From an uncultured Spirochaetota bacterium (GTDB taxonomy: Bacteria; Spirochaetota; UBA4802; UBA5550), in the NCBI GenBank assembly GCA_937872225.1, contig CALMRZ010000001.1:1-61979 (forward strand): DNA of 61,979 bases, written 5' to 3'. The notes under the pieces were generated by a model. The model searched no databases, had not been told where the DNA came from, and was given only the letters and a program-made list of their open reading frames with translations. Position numbers and translations under genes: made by a program. Positions 28,525 through 37,012 of the stretch are shown here, piece after piece. Numbering within the stretch: position 1 is the first letter of the stretch; each line of letters starts with the position of its first letter.

Positions 28525-30330
28525 ATGCGGCAATGGATACGGAAAATCCTTATCTCCATGGCCCGAGCCCTGTTGTTGCTGCTGTCCCTCTCCACCGGCG
28601 CTTTCGCATCCATGATTCTGTCCGAGGAGGGGATATTGCCGACCCGCAGCGCCGAATATGTCCGCACCCAGAGCAGGAACGCTTCCACCGAAGCGGATGC
28701 GGTGAACTATAATCCCGCGGGCCTCTCTTTTCTCCAGGCTGGGGGTATCTACCTGATGATAAACTCAGTTAATCTCTATACCCGGAAAGGAGATTCGATC
28801 CGCATGTGGGGCGCCCAGGGAAATGATGCATTCAGCAGGCTGATTTCCCCGCTGCCGAGCACCTATCAGTCGAATAACAAATACCTTTCATCGATAGCGA
28901 CTGCCGCGCCGACAAACCTGAGCTTTATCTTCAAGCGTGAGAACTGGGCGGTGTTCGCCGACGTGTCGGTTCTGCGAGGGCAGCCCGGGGTAACTTATAC
29001 GCAGGGAGCTTCATCTCTGGAGCGGCTCCTGGTCGCGTACAACACCCTTCTTGCTTCCCGCTTTTCCCAGGAGCTGGTGAGCGTGTACAGCACAAGCTCC
29101 ATGAAACGGCAGGAGTTCCATATCGGCGCCACAGTAGGAGGATCATATGCATTTATTGATCAGCTTGCAGGTTCGTTATCCGTGCGTTATATCAACGTGA
29201 AGGCAAATACCAGAATTACGCAGAATCCGTATTACGTCCAGGCCACCGGCGGCTCGACCCTTAACCAGTACCAGGTTCCGATGAACATTGATACCGATGT
29301 GTCCGGGAACGGTATGGGTCTCATCCTGGGGATAGATTATAAGCCGCTGGACAACCTGAACCTCTCGAGCCGACTTGAATATTATCCGCCGATGGTGCTG
29401 AACAAGAAAACCAATAAATTCATAGCCAATCCTGTCCTGGCCCAATCGGGACAGTTAAATGAATTCTGCGACGGAATCTGGCCCCTGGTCATGAACGACC
29501 GCCTTAACGCCGGCGGCGTAGGCAATATATTCAACATGGCCCTGATGGACCCGCGGACGGTCAGGAACATCGGCAATAAGGTGAAGGCCACCTATCCGAT
29601 ATCACTGTCGCTGGGGCTGTCCTGGCGTATCATTCCGGCTCTGAAGGTCGATACTTCAGCCGATCTCACCTTTCCCCGGGCAAGGGACCTGGACGGGCGG
29701 GAGCGCAACTGGAACGCCGTGGGATTCAGGCTGGGCCAGAGCATCGAGTGGAGCGTCGCCACATGGGCTTCGCTCAGCGCGGGCTATTCATACAACGATT
29801 TCGGCCTGCGCAAAGATAAGCTGACCGAATATGACGATCTCCTCTCGAGCCATACGGTCGGGGCGGGATGTTCCCTGAGACCGTGGGATTTTCTGGCTGT
29901 TTCGGTGGGCGGTTCCTACTCGATCTTCAACAGGGTCCGTCAAAGCAGATCCGATGTGCTTGAATCGGTGCTTATGGGGAGCCCGTTTGTTTACGCCCAT
30001 GGCTGGAGCCAGACATTGTCGAGGGACGAATGGTCCGTGTCAGTCGGGGTCACGTTTTCGTTCTATCCGGTGGCGGAGGCCATGAGGAAAAAAGCAGAAG
30101 AGCATTACTGGAAGGGGATGTCGCAATTCCTTTCGAATGATATCGATTCCGCAGTTGAAGAATTCAGGTCGGCGCGGAGGTATAATCTCTATTACAAGGA
30201 CGTGGGGAAAAAGGTCAAGGAGCTTGAAGAGCTCCAGAAAGTCATAAAGAAAAATATCCAGCAGGAAAAGGAAGAGAAGCTGGAAAAGACGAACAAAGGG
30301 AAGGGGGTTCCCGGAGATGAAAACGATTAA
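28525..30330 (+). CDS. OmpP1/FadL-type outer-membrane porin with C-terminal helical tail
   Basis: About 601 residues. A signal peptide (MARALLLLLSLSTGAFA) precedes the FadL-type N-terminal block RNASTEADAVNYNPAGLSFLQAGG, typical of outer-membrane channels for long-chain or hydrophobic compounds. Then come many amphipathic beta strands ending about residue 520. A helical, TPR-like tail (AEEHYWKGMSQFLSNDIDSAVEEF) and a Lys/Glu-rich end follow; the tail is unusual for FadL proteins. Start uncertain: TTG 28489, ATG 28513, 28525 or 28558. I chose 28525 because AGGAT precedes it and a full signal follows. The stop overlaps the repeat lipoprotein gene by 14 bases, so they are co-translated. Confidence 0.8.
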   Translation: MRQWIRKILISMARALLLLLSLSTGAFASMILSEEGILPTRSAEYVRTQSRNASTEADAVNYNPAGLSFLQAGGIYLMINSVNLYTRKGDSIRMWGAQGNDAFSRLISPLPSTYQSNNKYLSSIATAAPTNLSFIFKRENWAVFADVSVLRGQPGVTYTQGASSLERLLVAYNTLLASRFSQELVSVYSTSSMKRQEFHIGATVGGSYAFIDQLAGSLSVRYINVKANTRITQNPYYVQATGGSTLNQYQVPMNIDTDVSGNGMGLILGIDYKPLDNLNLSSRLEYYPPMVLNKKTNKFIANPVLAQSGQLNEFCDGIWPLVMNDRLNAGGVGNIFNMALMDPRTVRNIGNKVKATYPISLSLGLSWRIIPALKVDTSADLTFPRARDLDGRERNWNAVGFRLGQSIEWSVATWASLSAGYSYNDFGLRKDKLTEYDDLLSSHTVGAGCSLRPWDFLAVSVGGSYSIFNRVRQSRSDVLESVLMGSPFVYAHGWSQTLSRDEWSVSVGVTFSFYPVAEAMRKKAEEHYWKGMSQFLSNDIDSAVEEFRSARRYNLYYKDVGKKVKELEELQKVIKKNIQQEKEEKLEKTNKGKGVPGDEND

Positions 30331-32581
30331 CGTGAATATAAAAAATTATATCATTGCCGCGATAACAGCCCTTGCGGTGACCGCAACCGGCTGCAGCGGC
30401 TACATGAAATCAAACAACCTTTCTCAGCTGGTATACGGTCTCTTTTTCACCACAACGCCGGTATTGAATGCCCTGGGCATAACCGCCGTCAGTTCAACTT
30501 CGATAACCCTGGCGCAGCCGACACTCTTTACGTCGGGGAATCCGTACCCGACGATACAGGCCTATATCGGTCCGGACGGTTTAATTACGATTACCGGTTC
30601 GACGGTGGGCGGCACGATCACGGAAGGACCGGTGGACGTATCAGCGGGGGCATATACATTCAATGGTCTTGCGGGGAATACCGTATACCGCATTTATGTT
30701 GTGGCGCAGAACAGTTCGGGCTATTCTGTCGCGACGATTACCGATAGCACGGGGGGCATCGCGCCGGTAATGAATGCACTGGCCACGTCCGGAGTAACAT
30801 CTACCGAAATAACAGTAGACCAGCCAACCTTCTCCACGGTGGGAAATCCGGCGCCGACAGTAGATGCATGGATCGGTCTGGATGGCACCATATCTGTTAC
30901 CGGGTCTACCGTAAACAATTTCTCTGATGGGCCTTATGATGTGTCCGGCGGGAACCATCAGTTCACGGGCCTGTCCCCAACAACGATATATCGGGTTATT
31001 GTGGTGGCGCAGAACAGCAGCGGTTATTCCGTCAGACAGATTGTTCAGAGCACGGGCAGCATCACCCCTGTAATGAATGCCCTGTCTGTATCAGGAGTAA
31101 CGACGTCCGAGATAACGATAGACCAGCCGACCTTTTCAACGGCGGGGAACCCGGCGCCGACGGTGTATGCTTATATCGGCCTGGACGGCACCATATCCGT
31201 TGCCGGATCAGTCGTCAGCAATTACACGGACGGTCCCTATGACGTATCCGCCTCATCCCATCAGTTCACCGGGTTGATGCCCACCACTGCCTACCGTATT
31301 TACGTGGTGGCGCAGAATGTACTTGGTTTTGATGTAGAGACGATTACGACGAACACGGGAGGAGCTGCGCCGGTGATGAACGCCCTTTCCACGTCCGGTG
31401 TGGATACGACAAATATCACGATAGATCAGCCGACCTTTTCCACGACAGGGAACCCGACCCCGACGGTGCGCGCCTATATCGGCCTGGACGGCACCATCTC
31501 CGTTGCCGGATCGGTGGTGAGCAATTACACGGACGGCCCCTATGACGTGTCCGGCGGCTCGCACCAGTTCACGAACCTGATTCAGGGCGTGGCATACCGT
31601 ATCTACGTGGTGGCTCAGAACGGCCTAGGCTTCGACGTGGAGACGATCGCGCAGAGCACGGGGGGCGCAGCGCCGGTGATGAACGTCCTGGCCACCTCCG
31701 GTGTGACAACAACTGCGATAACGATAGATCAGCCGACCTTTTCGATAACGGGGAACCCGTCGCCGACTGTGTACGCATACATAGGTTTTGACGGCACCAT
31801 TTCCGTGGCCGGCTCGGTGGTGAGCAATTACACGGACGGCCCCTATGACGTGTCCGGCGGCTCGCACCAGTTCACGAACCTGATTCAGGGCGTGGCATAC
31901 CGTATCTACGTGGTGGCTCAGAACGGCCTAGGCTTCGACGTGGAGACGATCGCGCAGAGCACGGGGGGCGCAGCGCCGGTGATGAACGTCCTGGCCACCT
32001 CCGGTGTGACAACAACTGCGATAACGATAGATCAGCCGACCTTTTCGATAACGGGGAACCCGTCGCCGACTGTGTACGCATACATAGGTTTTGACGGCAC
32101 CATTTCCGTGGCCGGCTCGGTGGTGAGCAATTACACGGACGGCCCCTATGACGTGTCCGGCGGCTCGCACCAGTTTACGGGGCTTCTGCCCAATACGGCG
32201 TACCGGGTCTACGTGGTGGCTAGTAATGTCGTCGGTTTTGATGTGGAGACAATCGTCCAGAGTACGGGGGGGGCCGCGCCGGTCATGATTACGCCGCTGA
32301 CCGTTTCCGGGGTGACCCAGTTTGAAATAACGATAGATCAGCCGGCCTTTTCAACTACTGGAAATCCGACGCCAACGATTTATGCCTACATTGGTTTTGA
32401 TGGCGTCATTTCAGCTACAGGATCAGTGATAAGTAATTTTACGGACGGCCCCTATGATGTGTCCGGCGGTTCGCACCAGTTCACCGGCCTGTTGGCGGGA
32501 ACGGCATACCGGATTTATGTGGTGGCAAAGAATGTCGTCGGTTTTGATGTGGCGTCTGTCCTTCAGTCCACCAATCCCTGA
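30317..32581 (+). CDS. Lipoprotein with seven tandem Ig/FN3-like repeats
   Basis: 754 residues. The signal IIAAITALAVTATGC gives a lipidated Cys. Then come seven beta-sandwich-like repeats of about 101 residues, starting at 30458, 30764, 31067, 31370, 31673, 31976 and 32279. Each opens PVMNALxxSGV and ends with YRIYVVAQN...G, a pattern like FN3 or bacterial Ig-like domains. Repeats 4-6 are nearly identical at DNA level. No catalytic motif. The ATG at 30317 overlaps the porin stop, with CCCGGAG upstream. Likely exposed at the outer membrane and associated with the porin. Copy number may vary between strains. Confidence 0.85.
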   Translation: MKTINVNIKNYIIAAITALAVTATGCSGYMKSNNLSQLVYGLFFTTTPVLNALGITAVSSTSITLAQPTLFTSGNPYPTIQAYIGPDGLITITGSTVGGTITEGPVDVSAGAYTFNGLAGNTVYRIYVVAQNSSGYSVATITDSTGGIAPVMNALATSGVTSTEITVDQPTFSTVGNPAPTVDAWIGLDGTISVTGSTVNNFSDGPYDVSGGNHQFTGLSPTTIYRVIVVAQNSSGYSVRQIVQSTGSITPVMNALSVSGVTTSEITIDQPTFSTAGNPAPTVYAYIGLDGTISVAGSVVSNYTDGPYDVSASSHQFTGLMPTTAYRIYVVAQNVLGFDVETITTNTGGAAPVMNALSTSGVDTTNITIDQPTFSTTGNPTPTVRAYIGLDGTISVAGSVVSNYTDGPYDVSGGSHQFTNLIQGVAYRIYVVAQNGLGFDVETIAQSTGGAAPVMNVLATSGVTTTAITIDQPTFSITGNPSPTVYAYIGFDGTISVAGSVVSNYTDGPYDVSGGSHQFTNLIQGVAYRIYVVAQNGLGFDVETIAQSTGGAAPVMNVLATSGVTTTAITIDQPTFSITGNPSPTVYAYIGFDGTISVAGSVVSNYTDGPYDVSGGSHQFTGLLPNTAYRVYVVASNVVGFDVETIVQSTGGAAPVMITPLTVSGVTQFEITIDQPAFSTTGNPTPTIYAYIGFDGVISATGSVISNFTDGPYDVSGGSHQFTGLLAGTAYRIYVVAKNVVGFDVASVLQSTNP
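31511..32175 (+). repeat. Exact tandem duplication, 303-base period
   Basis: The 362-base stretch 31511-31872 recurs without a single change at 31814-32175, an offset of 303 bases (101 codons). The neighbouring repeats 1-4 and 7 differ at many positions, so this copy arose recently by unequal recombination or slippage, or reflects an assembly artefact. Confidence 0.9.
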
Positions 32582-32612
32582 GAGTATCCTTCTGCCGGGA
32601 ATGCTCTCAGGG
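32576..32612. terminator. Hairpin between convergent genes
   Basis: CCCTGAGAG (32576-32584) and CTCTCAGGG (32604-32612), a perfect 9-base stem with a 19-base loop, starting in the last codons of the repeat lipoprotein gene. No long U-tract follows, so efficiency is uncertain. Confidence 0.5.
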
Positions 32613-32614
32613 TC

Positions 32615-33721
32615 TTAAAGCCCCTTCCTTCCGCTCAGCTCCTGCACCGTTTTCTGCAGAAGGTTTTCGAGGGCGACCTTTCCGGCGATGGAGAGGTCGC
32701 CCACCTCGATTTTCCTGATGCTCTTCATCAGGGCGATGGCTTTGAATATATCGTTCTTCTGAAAGGTCCCGCGCTTGATCTCCTGGAGCATGATCTTTTC
32801 CTCTTTTTTAAGCACGTATATGACTGTTTCCATTGTGGATAGCCCTGAATTGAACAGTATGGAGTCGATCTCCCCTATCGGAATGGAGAATTGTCCCGAT
32901 TTAATGATGCCGCCGAGCTTTCGATACGTGAAGGTATCCCCGGTGATATCTATTTGATGCTTCCTGCCGATGTTGTTCAGGAGGGAGAAAACGGCGGTTG
33001 CGGTGACGAGACAGATAAAACCCACGGCGATGCAATACTGGACCGGTCCTTCCGCGTAAGGCTTTGATCCGTACATGAGCATTCCCATTGATGACAGCGC
33101 CAGGATGAGAAAGATCCAGGATTTAAGGGTGTGCCTGTTTTTCCAGGTTAAGGTCGTTGCGCCGGCGCTTTTCGCGATCTCAACATGATCCGGTTTTTTT
33201 TGCTCCCCGGTTTTTGACGAAGCAACGGAAAGGTTTACGCTTTGAGCAAGGCGTTCGTGGAACGCCTCTGCCGCCTCCCTGCTCTTCACCGAGAACAGGG
33301 TCCAGAAGGCCCCGTCTTTCTTTTCCATCTCCACCGCGTGGGATTTGGATCGATCGTTCATGCGAGAATGCACGTGAAATCCTTCGATTTCACCGTAGGG
33401 AATAACCGCCCTATCAGAATCATCTTTTTTCGTGTCCCTGACGATGCAGGCGCCTTCGCCATTGTCGAACTCGATGAATTCCGGGATCTTCAGCTGCGTG
33501 CTCACCATGATGCCCCCCATGAGAAAGAGGAGGCCGAAGCCGGTCCAGAAAAAAGGATAGTGGATGTCATATTCTGGAGCGAGGAAAAGGATAAGGCCGA
33601 TGGGCAGGAAAACAATCCCGATGAGGAAAAAGATTACCCCCAGGATCCGTTCCAGGGTGCGGGTCCTCTGCAGCCTGATAACGGCGGTTTCTTCTTTTGA
33701 AGAAATGATTTTGTAGTTCAT
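32615..33721 (-). CDS. Membrane protein with two hydrophobic hairpins, unknown function
   Basis: 368 residues. Two pairs of membrane segments are visible: about residues 26-50 with 60-80, and about 205-225 with 232-252. Each pair is followed by a soluble, beta-rich part (IEFDNGEGACIVRDTKKDD and HQIDITGDTFTYRKLGGIIKSGQF). The tandem arrangement suggests an internal duplication of a membrane-hairpin plus PH-like domain. No named family recognised. ATG 33721 has GAGGAAA upstream. The C-terminus faces the repeat lipoprotein gene. Confidence 0.75.
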   Translation of the reverse strand: MNYKIISSKEETAVIRLQRTRTLERILGVIFFLIGIVFLPIGLILFLAPEYDIHYPFFWTGFGLLFLMGGIMVSTQLKIPEFIEFDNGEGACIVRDTKKDDSDRAVIPYGEIEGFHVHSRMNDRSKSHAVEMEKKDGAFWTLFSVKSREAAEAFHERLAQSVNLSVASSKTGEQKKPDHVEIAKSAGATTLTWKNRHTLKSWIFLILALSSMGMLMYGSKPYAEGPVQYCIAVGFICLVTATAVFSLLNNIGRKHQIDITGDTFTYRKLGGIIKSGQFSIPIGEIDSILFNSGLSTMETVIYVLKKEEKIMLQEIKRGTFQKNDIFKAIALMKSIRKIEVGDLSIAGKVALENLLQKTVQELSGRKGL

Positions 33722-33895
33722 GGCGCTTTCCTCGTGAATTACGAAAGATATCGTTTCGGACCCGGAGTTGGCGGTATTATGTAATATTGTGCGCCGGGGC
33801 CCGCTTTCGCGCATAGGGAACAGGATGTTCCCGCCCGCCTTGGTGCATGGAGGTGCTTTTGTAACGGGTGGGTAAAAGCGGGCCACGGCGCACTG

Positions 33896-34465
33896 CTAAT
33901 ACCACTTGGTCTCCAGCTCGATGGGTTCGTAGTTCTCCAATACCCTGATGGCGCTTTCCGCGTCAGGAACAATGCTATACAGGTTCTGGTATACGCTTTT
34001 CGCGAAGCTTTCCCTGTACATCGTATTAAAAAAGCCGAGCAAATTATCGTAGAAGCCGTTGGTGTTGATGAAAATTACCGGCTTGTTGTGAGCCTGGAGC
34101 TGCTTCAGTGTCAGGATCTCCATCACCTCCTCAAGAGTGCCGAACCCGCCGGGGAGGGCGATAAAGGCCTCGGACTGGTACTCCATGATAGCTTTTCTTT
34201 CGCGTAAATTTTTCGTGTAGATGATGTAATCAGCCTTATCGAAGGTGATCCCGCGGTTCTTAATCGATTCGGGTATGACGGATATGATTTTGCCTCCGTT
34301 GATATATACCGAGTGGGCCACTTCTCCCATGAGGCCGACGGATACGCCTCCATAGACAAGGGTGTAGTTGTTGATGCCCAGGCATTGTCCCAGGTTATAG
34401 GCCTCCTGGTAATATTCCCGGGACACGGCCGAGCTGGACGAGCAGTAAACGCATATGTTCCTCAT
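33896..34465 (-). CDS. LOG-family nucleoside 5'-monophosphate phosphoribohydrolase
   Basis: 189 residues. The family motif PGGFGTLEE lies near residues 103-111, and VYGGVSVGLMGEVA near 37-50 fits the Rossmann-like core. LOG proteins release a base from a nucleotide monophosphate (cytokinin activation in plants) and are often misnamed lysine decarboxylases. The true bacterial substrate here is unknown. The start overlaps the cupin gene stop by 4 bases (ATGA, 34462-34465), so they are coupled. Confidence 0.9.
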   Translation of the reverse strand: MRNICVYCSSSSAVSREYYQEAYNLGQCLGINNYTLVYGGVSVGLMGEVAHSVYINGGKIISVIPESIKNRGITFDKADYIIYTKNLRERKAIMEYQSEAFIALPGGFGTLEEVMEILTLKQLQAHNKPVIFINTNGFYDNLLGFFNTMYRESFAKSVYQNLYSIVPDAESAIRVLENYEPIELETKWY

Positions 34466-34848
34466 AATACGGTGTCTTCCTTTACTTCCACTTTTCTTAT
34501 AAAGGCGCCGGTTTTGCGGTCGATGTATTCGGTGGTAAAGGCGGTCCGCTCGATCACCAGGAAATATCCCTCCGGGTCGATGGCAAAGCCGTTATGATAC
34601 TCCGTGACCAGGAGGGCCTGGTTCGGGGCCATTTCAACGATTCTTTCGTCAGTGCCGTTTTTCAGGACCAGGCCGGCCCTGCCCTGGAGGCACACGAAAA
34701 GCTCAGGGCAGGTGTGCCGCTCCAGCACGGTCACGTCCTCCGGCCGTGCAGCATCCGGCCGGTACAGGCCAGCGCGCCATGAGCCGCTGTCCCTGAAGAT
34801 GACGGACCAGCGTGAGTCGGGCACCAGCGCGGTGATATCTATATCCAT
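34462..34848 (-). CDS. Cupin-like protein, coupled to LOG gene
   Basis: 128 residues, predicted all-beta, consistent with a small cupin or sugar-isomerase-like barrel: RHTCPELFVCLQGRAGLVLKNG near residues 45-66 and ALLVTEYHNGFAIDPEGYFLVIERTAF near 78-104. The metal ligands of classical cupins (HxHx4E) are not all present: the first block reads HTCPELFV, so His and Glu but not both His are seen. ATG 34848 is supported by AGGGAAA upstream. First gene of the cupin-LOG pair, just after the tRNA terminator. Confidence 0.7.
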   Translation of the reverse strand: MDIDITALVPDSRWSVIFRDSGSWRAGLYRPDAARPEDVTVLERHTCPELFVCLQGRAGLVLKNGTDERIVEMAPNQALLVTEYHNGFAIDPEGYFLVIERTAFTTEYIDRKTGAFIRKVEVKEDTVL

Positions 34849-34912
34849 GTAGTTTTCCCTGGATGATTGGATTTGCTGCAATTTAATTGCTGCCGGATAT
34901 TATTCAAGCCAT

Positions 34913-34946
34913 AAAAAAAGCGAACCGGTAAAAGTTCGCTTTTTTT
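34913..34946 (-). terminator. Strong hairpin terminator after tRNA-Gly
   Basis: A 13-base stem: AAAAAAAGCGAAC (34913-34925) and GTTCGCTTTTTTT (34934-34946) with an 8-base loop. On the minus strand it directly follows the tRNA and ends in a U-run. It is symmetrical enough to work in both directions. Confidence 0.85.
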
Positions 34947-35017
34947 AGCGGGTGATGGGAATCGAACCCACGTGACCAGCTTGGAAGGCTGGAGTTCTAC
35001 CACTGAACTACACCCGC
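34947..35017 (-). tRNA. tRNA-Gly (anticodon TCC)
   Basis: 71 bases on the minus strand. Acceptor GCGGGTG pairs with CACCCGC, the D-arm is GTTC-AGTGGTA-GAAC, the anticodon stem CCAGC/GCTGG has loop CTTCCAA (anticodon TCC, reading GGA and GGG), and the T-arm contains TTCGATT. The discriminator base is T and CCA is not encoded. A TATTAT box lies about 11 bases upstream of the 5' end. Confidence 0.97.
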
Positions 35018-35201
35018 GGTTTTACGGCATAATATATTTTGTATGGGGTCTTAATGTACCTCCGGAGCCCCATTTTCCGCACTGTTATTGCAACATTATT
35101 TAACCAATGTTTTTAACAAAAAATATTTTACCATGGAAGTGTCAAGGAAAATTTACTAAGATATTATTTATAGACAAAAACCAGGTTACATACAAATAGG
35201 A

Positions 35202-35377
35202 TTTTACTCTGACACCGGGTAAATAATAATTATAGTCCGATTGTTATCGGTTCTATGTTCAGAGCATTCTGTTAGTATCTGTTCAAGGCATATCCTTAAC
35301 TTGAATACATTTATATTTCATGTTATGGTTATTTTTTTACTCTGACCCTGTGTTTACTCCATTTCACCGATAACTAG
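35202..35377 (+). repeat. Composite repeat: two tags each followed by a CCGATA palindrome
   Basis: TTTTACTCTGACACC at 35202-35216 with CCGATTGTTATCGG at 35237-35250, then TTTTACTCTGACCC at 35335-35348 with the half-palindrome CCGATAACTAG at 35367-35377. Distances from tag start to palindrome start are 35 and 32 bases, close to the 34 bases at 27492. Confidence 0.7.
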
Positions 35378-35453
35378 CCACATGAATCAACCCGATGGAA
35401 GGCCCCACAATCTTCCAACACAAATTCAGAAAGTGTATATTTTTTATTTTATT

Positions 35454-35500
35454 GTTGACAAATTATGTCGCATGTGTCAACTTGTGGGGAAAAGTGGGGA
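35454..35500 (+). promoter_or_regulatory. mraZ control region: inverted repeat and MraZ-type TGGGG repeats
   Basis: GTTGACA (35454-35460) and TGTCAAC (35475-35481) form an inverted repeat with a 14-base spacer; the left arm doubles as a -35-like TTGACA. Two copies of TGGGGA start at 35485 and 35495, a 10-base period, matching the TGGG-type direct repeats bound by MraZ upstream of dcw clusters. Self-regulation by MraZ is therefore likely. Confidence 0.7.
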
Positions 35501-35538
35501 TTAATGTTGAATATATCCTGATGGTGGTGAACCAGAAG

Positions 35539-35976
35539 ATGTTCATGGGAGAATACAACCCCACCCTGGATGAAAAAGGCAGGGTCGCGATTCCGGTGAA
35601 GCTCCGCAAGGCCTTCGGGGAGAACGCCGTCATCAACAAGCTCGTGCTCACCTACGGCTTTGACCGGTGCATCATGGCATTCAGGGAAGAGGATTGGGAG
35701 CGGTTCGTGCGGGAGAAGCTGGTGCCGCTGCCGCAGTCAAATCCCACCAACAGGAACTGGGTCCGCCACCTCATGGGCGGCGCGCGCGACCAGGAGCTGG
35801 ACAAGCAGGGCAGGATCATCATCCCGTCCAGCCACCTGGAGTATGCGCAGATAAAGAGCGAGGTAACCATCCTGGGGCTGAACGACAAGATCGAGATCTG
35901 GGCCACCGAGATATACAACCGGTACCGGCCCGACCAGGACTCGCTGAACGCCCTTGCCGTGGACCTTGGCGTGTGA
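35539..35976 (+). CDS. mraZ: Transcriptional regulator MraZ
   Basis: 145 residues, first gene of the division and cell-wall cluster. Two AbrB/MraZ half-domains are present: MFMGEYNPTLDEKGRVAIPVKLRK at the N-terminus and QELDKQGRIIIPSSHLEYA near residues 90-108. MraZ forms rings that bind TGGG repeats in its own promoter, which are present here at 35485-35500. ATG 35539 gives the classical start; an ATG at 35521 would add six residues. Confidence 0.93.
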   Translation: MFMGEYNPTLDEKGRVAIPVKLRKAFGENAVINKLVLTYGFDRCIMAFREEDWERFVREKLVPLPQSNPTNRNWVRHLMGGARDQELDKQGRIIIPSSHLEYAQIKSEVTILGLNDKIEIWATEIYNRYRPDQDSLNALAVDLGV

Positions 35977-36061
35977 GTGATGCAGACCCGGCATGTGGGA
36001 TGCCGGTTATGTATAGAGAAAAAAGCTTTTTCTAATGCGACATAACACATGAGAGGCGAGT

Positions 36062-37012
36062 GTGCAGTATTTCCATATTCCGGTAATGCCGAGGGAATTG
36101 GTCCGCTTCGTGGAGGATTCGGCGCACCGGGGAACGGGAATGTTGGTCGACTGCACCTCCGGAGAGGGTGGCCACTCGGAGTTGTTCCTGGAGCGGTTCG
36201 CGGATCTCACCGTCACGGCCTTCGACAGGGACAGCGAGATCATGCAGAAGGCAAAGGAGAGGCTGGGGCGTTATGGAAACCGAATTAATTTCGTTAACGA
36301 TAATTTTGCTCATATCTATCAGCATCTGGGCCATCTGAAAGGCCAGGTGAATTACTTTTTGTATGATTTCGGGATATCCTCGTACCACTACGAGGCCAGC
36401 GGCAGGGGGTTTGGATTTGCCAGGGATGAAAGGCTTGATATGAGGCTGGACGAAAGCGCGGAGAGCGCGTACCGCATCGTCAACACCGCCGACGAAAAGA
36501 CGCTTGCCGACATCATCTTCCGCTACGGCGAGGAGCGCTGGTCGCGGAGGATCGCATCCGCCATTATCAGGGCGCGGAGCGCGAAGCCGGTTGAGGGCAC
36601 GGCCGAGCTCGCGGAACTGGTACTCAAAGCGATCCCGAAAAAATTTCACGTGAAGAACATACATCCCGCGACAAGGGTTTTCCAGGCCCTGAGAATAGCG
36701 GCAAATGACGAGCTTTCCGCCATCGGGGAGAGCATCGGGCAGGCCCACGGCCTCCTGGCCCCCGGCGGAAGGATCATGGCGATATCCTTTCATTCACTGG
36801 AGGACCGCATCGTGAAGGAAGCTTTCCGGCGCATGGCCCGGGGCTGCTCCTGTTCGGAAGAGCCGCGGAACTGCCGCTGCACCGGAACGCCCGATGTAAA
36901 ACTATTGACGAAAAAACCTCTTCGCCCTGAAGTAGACGAAATTGAAGGCAACAGCCGGGCCCGGAGCGCTCGTCTCAGGGTCTGCGAGAAGATAGCGGAG
37001 GAACGGCCATGA
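36062..37012 (+). CDS. rsmH: 16S rRNA m4C1402 methyltransferase RsmH (MraW)
   Basis: 316 residues. SAM site LVDCTSGEGGHSE near residues 28-40; LYDFGISSYHYE replaces the usual DLGVSSxQ; the region RIMAISFHSLEDRIVKEAFR is kept. A C-rich knuckle GCSCSEEPRNCRC near 256-268 matches the family. It methylates N4 of C1402 in 16S rRNA. Starts at GTG 36062 with GAGAGG upstream. The stop overlaps the ftsL-like start by 4 bases. Confidence 0.95.
   Translation: MQYFHIPVMPRELVRFVEDSAHRGTGMLVDCTSGEGGHSELFLERFADLTVTAFDRDSEIMQKAKERLGRYGNRINFVNDNFAHIYQHLGHLKGQVNYFLYDFGISSYHYEASGRGFGFARDERLDMRLDESAESAYRIVNTADEKTLADIIFRYGEERWSRRIASAIIRARSAKPVEGTAELAELVLKAIPKKFHVKNIHPATRVFQALRIAANDELSAIGESIGQAHGLLAPGGRIMAISFHSLEDRIVKEAFRRMARGCSCSEEPRNCRCTGTPDVKLLTKKPLRPEVDEIEGNSRARSARLRVCEKIAEERP

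Larger units (their letters stand above)
35018..35538. other. AT-rich non-coding stretch with composite repeats before mraZ
   Basis: 521 bases with no gene of its own. It contains the tRNA-Gly upstream region, two tag-palindrome units (35202-35250 and 35335-35377) and the regulatory region of mraZ (35454-35500). A frame open from 35395 into mraZ is AT-rich and not family-like, so I do not count it as coding. Confidence 0.65.

Noticed and set aside
30458-32581. Regularly spaced repeats that might suggest a CRISPR array
   Set aside because: The period is 303 bases, the repeats are coding in frame, and there are no short repeats with unique spacers.
32576-32612. CTGAGAGTATCC as a possible riboswitch start
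   Set aside because: It is part of a simple hairpin at the end of a gene, between convergent genes, with no downstream target.
35395-35538. An N-terminal extension of mraZ of 48 residues
   Set aside because: The extension is AT-rich, overlaps the operator and promoter elements, and is not found in MraZ proteins.
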